The notes beneath the pieces are model-generated. The model was not told the origin of the DNA and did no database searches. It saw nothing but the letters and a program-made list of their open reading frames with translations. From Zingiber officinale (Eukaryota > Streptophyta > Magnoliopsida > Zingiberales > Zingiberaceae): 64,000 bases of DNA. This document shows, piece by piece, positions 59,045-64,000 of this stretch (positions are counted from its first letter, which is position 1; each line of letters starts with the position of its first letter). The position numbers and the translations under genes are program-made. The stretch is from contig NC_055990.1 of NCBI RefSeq assembly GCF_018446385.1, positions 25,381,891 through 25,445,890 on the forward strand, given 5' to 3'.

Positions 59045-59385
59045 GCAATCAATTAAGGAAAAATTTTAAATTAAAATCTTTCTTTTAAACCATTGTGGAT
59101 GACTACAAAAAAGGAAAGATTTTAAAATTAAAATATCTCTTTTAAATCCCTTTGTGGATGACTATAAAAGGAAAGTTTTAAAAATTAAAATATCTCTTTT
59201 AAATCCCTTGGAGAATAGCTATAAAAGGAAAGAATTTAAAATTAAAATCTCTCTTTTAAATCCCTTGGAGGATGCCTATAAAAGGAAAGATTTAAAAATT
59301 AAAATCTCTCTTTTAAATGCCTTGAAGGATGACTATAAAAGGAAAGATTTTTAAAAAATTAAAACTCTCTCTTTTAATTTTCTTG
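59045..59385 (-). repeat. 60-bp tandem array inside solo LTR
   Basis: Five to six units of about 60 bp share GATGACTATAAAAGGAAAGA and ATCTCTCTTTTAAATCCCTT. The period is a multiple of three, so a spurious frame (59154-59354) repeats every 20 residues. The relative at 34659 has only degenerate forms of this zone. Confidence 0.8.
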
Positions 59386-59741
59386 TGGCCGGCCCCTTGC
59401 TTGGGCACTAAGCAAGGATGTGGCCGACCCATTACTTGGGTAAGAAGTGAACTTGGTTGGATACGAGACTTTATACATAGAGACTACAACAGGGACCTAA
59501 ACGAGGAATTGGTTTTGACCTCCTGATGGACTTGGGCTTCCCGTGCTCAGCCCGAACACCTAACTCAAGTTCATCAATAATAATCTATACCACTAAAGGA
59601 TTATTATTGAATTACCGCATCAATCTCATATTACAATATGAGCTCCTTATTATTATGAGTGTGTTTAATCTCCCTGTGTTTAAGATATCGTATGCCCATT
59701 AATTAAATGAGTTACTGACAACTCACTTAATTAACATCTAA

Positions 59742-62319
59742 CACTACAACAAAAATCACTTTTCGCAGCACGCTATTAATAGCGTACATTAAAAGCATGC
59801 CGTTAATAGTATTATTAATGGCGTGCATGTTGATGTGCACTGTTAATAGTATGAACTTTGAAATAAAAAAAGGTATTAACAGCGCGCATTAAAGGCATGT
59901 CGTTAATAATATATTATTAACGGCATGCATGTTAATGTATGCTGCGAATAGTTAATAATAATAACAGCATGCAAAAGTAGCATGCTGTTAATATGATAAG
60001 TTATTATTAACAGCGTAAGAAACAGTAATATAATCAATTTTATATTTTTTTACCTTGCGTAATATTAATTCCACTTTCTCATAATTATTTTTTCCTTTTA
60101 TTCTTTAATTTCCGATTCCCAAACTCTTCGCACATCCCGCGCCGCACGCCCGTCAAACTTCCTCTCGAAAGAGGTTTCTCCCGCCATCCCTCCTCATCGA
60201 GACCTTCTCTCCCACACCATCGAAGCCTTCTCTCCCACACTATCGAGACCTCGCCGCCTCCTCATCTCAGTAGCCAACGATTCTGCAGCTTCGTCATCTC
60301 TGCAGCGCCTCCTCATCTCCGCATCCACTCCCTCAAGAAATCTTCACCGTCTCAAGATCGCCGCCTCTCATCATCTCTGCAAAGACTCCAAATCTCTCCC
60401 TGCCGCATCATCGATAAATCATCGCTACCTCCCCACCTTCGTAGGCACGCCCTTTGTCGCCTCCTCATCTCCACAGCCACCCTCTAGACCTATTCCTTGC
60501 CTCAAGATATATACTGTGGTAAATTATATTCTTGTAAGTGTTTTGTGTTTAAATTTTCTCTGAATTTATGGGCACAATTATGTGTTTGGTTCTGCTTTTT
60601 TCCTTTTGGATGTCTGGAATTTTTTTTTTCTGTTTGGTTCTACTTTTCCATTGTTTTCGTTCTTAGTAAGTTCTTTCTCAGACATTAGTATTTACTTACG
60701 GATATATACAAGAAGTGCTCAAAGAGATAGGCTCTTCAAAAAGCAAACTTTATAATTGTTCAAGAGAGAACAAGATATCTGTCAATTAGCAATGGTCCAA
60801 ATCTCCCTTTATTTAATCATATTAATAAATATGATAATCATTACTTAATCATAATATATTATGTGCTAAAACCTAATTTTAATAATTTTTTTTATTCTTC
60901 TCATTTATTTAGAAGCATCATGTATAACTTCATGTGCAATAATTTTCCTATGTTTCTGATTTATTTTTATTTTGCTTCATGAGATGCTATAGATGAGACT
61001 TAATTTATTTTCAGTATTTTATATTTTAATCAAATTTGAAAAATTCTTAATTACATTGTATTTTCATGCATTAATCTTAGTAAAAACATATTTGTCAATT
61101 TGCATATATGCTTGCGTAGTTGTAACTGCATTATTTATCAATTGTGTCAATATTACTTTAACATGATAGTAAATATAATATTGAAATTTAATGTTTTCTT
61201 AGTTTAAAAAATAATGATGTAGGAATCAGTTTTTATATTTAAGTTTTTGTATTGATTAAGTAATGTTTTGTTTATAATGTTAGGAATATTTTGGGAAAGA
61301 AAATTATGGATAAGGAATGGATGCATCTCCCTTCAAGGCTTGTACCAGAGTATGAAGAAGGGGTAAAAAAATTTATTGCACAAGCTAGGGACTATGCAAA
61401 CACACGTGAAGTAATCTTATGTCCTTGCAAGCGTTGTAAAAATAAGAAGTATCTGAAATTTTACCAAGTGTACGACCACTTAATTATTAAGGGGTTCGAT
61501 CCTACTTACACTACTTGGGTCTTCCATGGTGAAACTAATAAATAACTCACAATCTCAAGGTGAAGATAGTCCAAGAGGAGTTCAGAAAGAGGATGAAAGT
61601 AGAGAGACATATAACTTATATAAGGATGTTTTTGTGCCGGAAGAAATGGTTGGACACACTCTATCTAGGCAAAAGCTTATGAGTTTGATGAGTTTGAGTT
61701 ATCTAAATTTATAGTACTTGTCTGATTGATACATATTCTACTTGTTTGTGATGATTAGATTTTAATCGAAGTTTGTAATAGCTACTCTTGGATCTTAAAA
61801 CTGTTTTTTGGTATAATGAAATGACTTTTATTAATTGTGTGTGGATTGGATTTGTACTTAATTTATTGTGAAATGTTTATTGATTGTTTTAGAATAATGA
61901 AATTATTTTGTTTTATATTCATTAGACTATCCGTGGCTTGCATTGCGTGCTGCAGAAAATAGTATCCGAAGCGCACAATGCACGCCGCGAAAATTACTAT
62001 CCGTGGCATGCATTGTGTGCCGCGGATATTATTTTCCGCGGCATGCATTATGTGCTGCGGATACTATTATCCGCAGCGTGCATTGCACGCTGTAGATATT
62101 ATTTTTTATTTCGTGAAAAATACAATCCACAGCGCGCAATGCATGCTGCGGATAGTCTTTTCCGCGGCGCCCAATGCGCACCGCGGATAGTATTTTTTGC
62201 AGCGCGCAATGCGCGCCGCGAATAATATAGGACTTTCAACAGCTTTCAACTGCGCAGCATGCAATGTGCGCTGCGGAAAGTTAATTTGCACGCTGCGACA
62301 AGTGATTTTTGTTGTAGTG
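59742..62319 (+). mobile_element. CACTA (En/Spm) DNA transposon, internally deleted
   Basis: The ends are CACTACAACAAAAATCACTT and its inverted copy, with further matching into TCGCAGC. A 3-bp duplication TAA flanks it (59739-59741 and 62320-62322). At 2578 bp it is far shorter than autonomous CACTA elements. Subterminal repeats fill 59760-60020 (GCGTGCAT...TTAATAG units) and 61925-62290 (GCGGCATGCATTGTGTGC...GCGGATA units). A CT-rich leader lies at 60110-60490, followed by one transposase exon. It sits in the solo LTR. Confidence 0.92.
61291..61545 (+). pseudogene. CACTA transposase N-terminal exon (Transpos_assoc-like)
   Basis: The 84-codon frame contains DKEWMHLPSRLVPEYEEGVK, then ILCPCKRCKNKKY and DHLIIKGFDPTYTTWVFHGE. 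These are the signatures of the transposase-associated domain at the start of TNPD/TNP2 proteins, with CxxC residues likely to bind zinc. The usual start is MDKEWM (ATG 61306). The catalytic TNP2 domain is absent; a short continuation frame (61526-61714) has no recognised motif. It is a relic that cannot act alone. Confidence 0.85.
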
Positions 62320-62967
62320 TAACTCCAAGAGTAGTACCACTCAACTTCATTGTCATGCCGGAACTAAGTCCACCTGTAGGGTTTACATGATAATTCTTTT
62401 GAGCTCCTCAAAGGGACATTATCATCTTAATAAATAGGACACAGTTTCCTTCTATAATCAACAACACACCATATAAATAATATTATTTCCTAACTCATTG
62501 AGCCTATTGATTTAACGAATAAATCTCACCCTTTGATAAATTAAAGAAATAAATACTAAGTACATGTGCTTGTTATTATATCGGGATTAAAAGTACGCAC
62601 ATCCATAATAACAGAGGTTCTGTTTTTGTATGCAGTCAGTATAAAAGGAACAACCTCAAATGATCTTGCTCAATACACATATAGTGTACTAGTGTAATTC
62701 TATAATCAAGATAAACTAATACCAAATTGCACTACAATCATTCCAATGATTTGTCCCAATCCATCTTGGTTGTGAGCTACTATTTATAATTTATAAGGAA
62801 CTGATAACATGATCTTCTATGTGACATCACACACCATGTTATCTACAATATAAATTAAATGGACAACTGCATTTAACTAAATGCAAACATTTGACAAATG
62901 TGATTCTCATTTCAAAATAAATATTTATACAAAAAACTAGGCTTTTAGTATACATTCTAACATGCTC

Positions 62968-63480
62968 CTCTTTTCTCTGTCGTCGCTCGCTGATGACGAT
63001 TCACCTTCCTTCTTTCCGGCCGCCTTCTCCTGCCCCACCTCCACCGATGGAAAACAGAGCATACCTGAATGCAAGACGACGACGATGACTACAAAGATTA
63101 CATCCCCATCCACAATCGTCAGGCTATGGAAGTCGAAAAGGTCGTCCAACACAAAAGTCGATTCGTATATTATATTGCAAATGCAACACATGTGTACAAT
63201 CACCATAAAGAGAGTCTATCCTGTCTTCTTCCCCAGTGGTGAATCTAGGGGGGAGTGGGGTATGCTTGAGCACCCCATTGCTCCCGGAAAATTCCACCAG
63301 TATGTTGTAATCCGAGAGCCAACGAGAAGGAAGACAAGCTCCATCTCCCTTCTTTGAGCACCCTCTTCTTTTTTTGTCTGGATCCGCCACTGTTCTTCCC
63401 ATTTATAGTCGGTCATGTTTTTTGTTGTCAAAAGAATAAATTAAATTAAAATTTTAATTTTACGTAAAATTAAATTTAAA
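62968..63480 (+). repeat. Last cassette copy, right part
   Basis: After the LTR duplication the cassette resumes (CTCTTTTCTCTGTCG, CCGCCTTCTCCTGCCCCACC) and carries GATGGAAAACAGAGCATACC. Here the ATGACCTCC start is lost. The 159-bp MITE at 63234-63392 splits its 3' part. Confidence 0.65.
63234..63392. mobile_element. 159-bp hAT-like MITE
   Basis: The ends CAGTGGTGAATC and GGATCCGCCACTG are imperfect inverted repeats. A perfect 8-bp duplication TTCTTCCC flanks it (63226-63233 and 63393-63400). The empty site is visible in the sister cassettes near 57030 and 57950. Confidence 0.88.
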
Positions 63481-63561
63481 ATTTCTCTTATTTTTATAAT
63501 TTATTAGGCTTTTAAATTTTAAATATTATTTTTTTTATATGAAATTTTTATAATTTCATGA

Positions 63562-64000
63562 ATGAATCCATTAAACTATTGTGCTAATGCTAGGTTGTTC
63601 CCCGGAAGGAACGCGTTGCAGGGTCCGACTGTAACGTCTCGGCAAGGACCGCTACATCTCCAAAACTCGGGTGTAGTGATAAATATGCAAGAGTTCGCGT
63701 TACAGGGTCCGACTGTAACATCTCAGCAAGGACCGCTACATCTCCATGAGAACTTGGGTGTAGTGTTAAATAGGCAAGAGTTCTCACACCATAGGTTAGA
63801 TAAGAACAAATATAATAGGAAAACTAATAATCTAAGATTTGAAACATGGAACATAGGAACTCTCACTGGTAAATCAATGGAGGTAGTAGATATGATGATT
63901 AGGAGAAAAATTAATATTTTATGTGTACAAGAGACAAAATGGACAGGTGAGAAGGCAAAGATGATAGAGAATTTGGGTTTTAAGTTATGGTACACTGGAA
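63562..64000 (+). CDS. 5' end of RTE-type LINE ORF, apurinic endonuclease domain, runs off window
   Basis: From ATG 63562 the frame is open for 146 codons to the window edge. LRFETWNIGTLTGKS near 63830-63875 and INILCVQETKW near 63910-63945 are the first endonuclease motifs (catalytic Asn and Glu). They match plant RTE LINEs, often labelled craniofacial development protein 2-like. Before them lies a tandem peptide repeat: LQGPTVTS.QGPLHL occurs twice, 28-29 residues apart (DNA period about 85 bp, 63612-63780). The true start could also be ATG 63685. It is a different copy from the 3' fragment at 45260-46107. Confidence 0.85.
   Translation, partial: MNPLNYCANARLFPGRNALQGPTVTSRQGPLHLQNSGVVINMQEFALQGPTVTSQQGPLHLHENLGVVLNRQEFSHHRLDKNKYNRKTNNLRFETWNIGTLTGKSMEVVDMMIRRKINILCVQETKWTGEKAKMIENLGFKLWYTG

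Larger units (their letters stand above)
58196..62962 (-). mobile_element. Solo copia-type LTR, split by a CACTA element
   Basis: On the minus strand it starts TGTTAGAATGTATACTAAAA at 62962 and ends CCCTTCA at 58196. A perfect target duplication TGCTC flanks it (58191-58195 and 62963-62967). Without the CACTA element it is about 2.19 kb. It is the same family as the solo LTR at 34659-37326, with matching U3 start and 3' end. The minus-strand TATA box GATTATAAAAGAGAGG is near 58965-58980. Confidence 0.85.

Noticed and set aside
59154..59354. Frame with 20-residue repeats (YKRKDLKIKISLLN)
   Set aside because: It comes from the 60-bp tandem array in the solo LTR, with a period divisible by three.
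59045..59385. CRISPR-like regular array
   Set aside because: The units are contiguous with no distinct spacers, in plant DNA, inside an LTR.

Overview
The window is plant nuclear DNA. The support is GT-AG introns in two host genes, plant-type LTR retrotransposons, a TRIM, a CACTA element, hAT-like MITEs and plant RTE LINEs. Several LTR families resemble ones I associate with gingers (Zingiberaceae, monocots), but that is recollection and is not proven by this window. Most of the sequence is layered mobile DNA; only two host genes look intact.

Layout. 1-4475: 5' part of a minus-strand Ty3/gypsy element of Tat type (RNase H, RT, protease, gag, 5' LTR), running off the left edge. 4476-9314: remains of an old minus-strand Ty1/copia element cut up by LTR fragments. 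9315-38950: a second Tat-type gypsy element on the minus strand, about 10.5 kb originally, stretched to 29.6 kb by four later insertions: a copia element (14007-23124), a TRIM (24760-25430), a gag-only LTR element (25781-32401) and a solo LTR (34659-37326). Between its integrase and 3' LTR it carries an extra gene on the opposite strand (10809-13229), with two introns and now decayed.

38951-51950 is the host island. A clade II (BIN2-like) GSK3/shaggy kinase gene, 12 coding exons and 411 aa, lies on the plus strand. It holds a 5'-truncated RTE LINE in intron 9 and a hAT-like MITE in intron 11. A TRM-like gene (DUF3741 motif and DUF4378, 3 exons, 554 aa) faces it on the minus strand.

51951-64000 is again repeat-rich. 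It contains a 2.8-kb inverted-repeat element with purine-rich and pyrimidine-rich arms (53291-56122) inserted in a 70-bp tandem array. Next come tandem copies of an unidentified cassette that looks like a leader plus first exon (56396-58195, resuming at 62963). A solo copia LTR with a perfect target duplication interrupts the last copy and is itself split by a CACTA element keeping a Transpos_assoc-type exon (59742-62319). A 159-bp hAT-like MITE and the 5' end of an RTE LINE whose ORF is still open at the right edge complete the window.

All motifs, target duplications and splice sites were read by eye. Family names come from motif recognition, not from searches.
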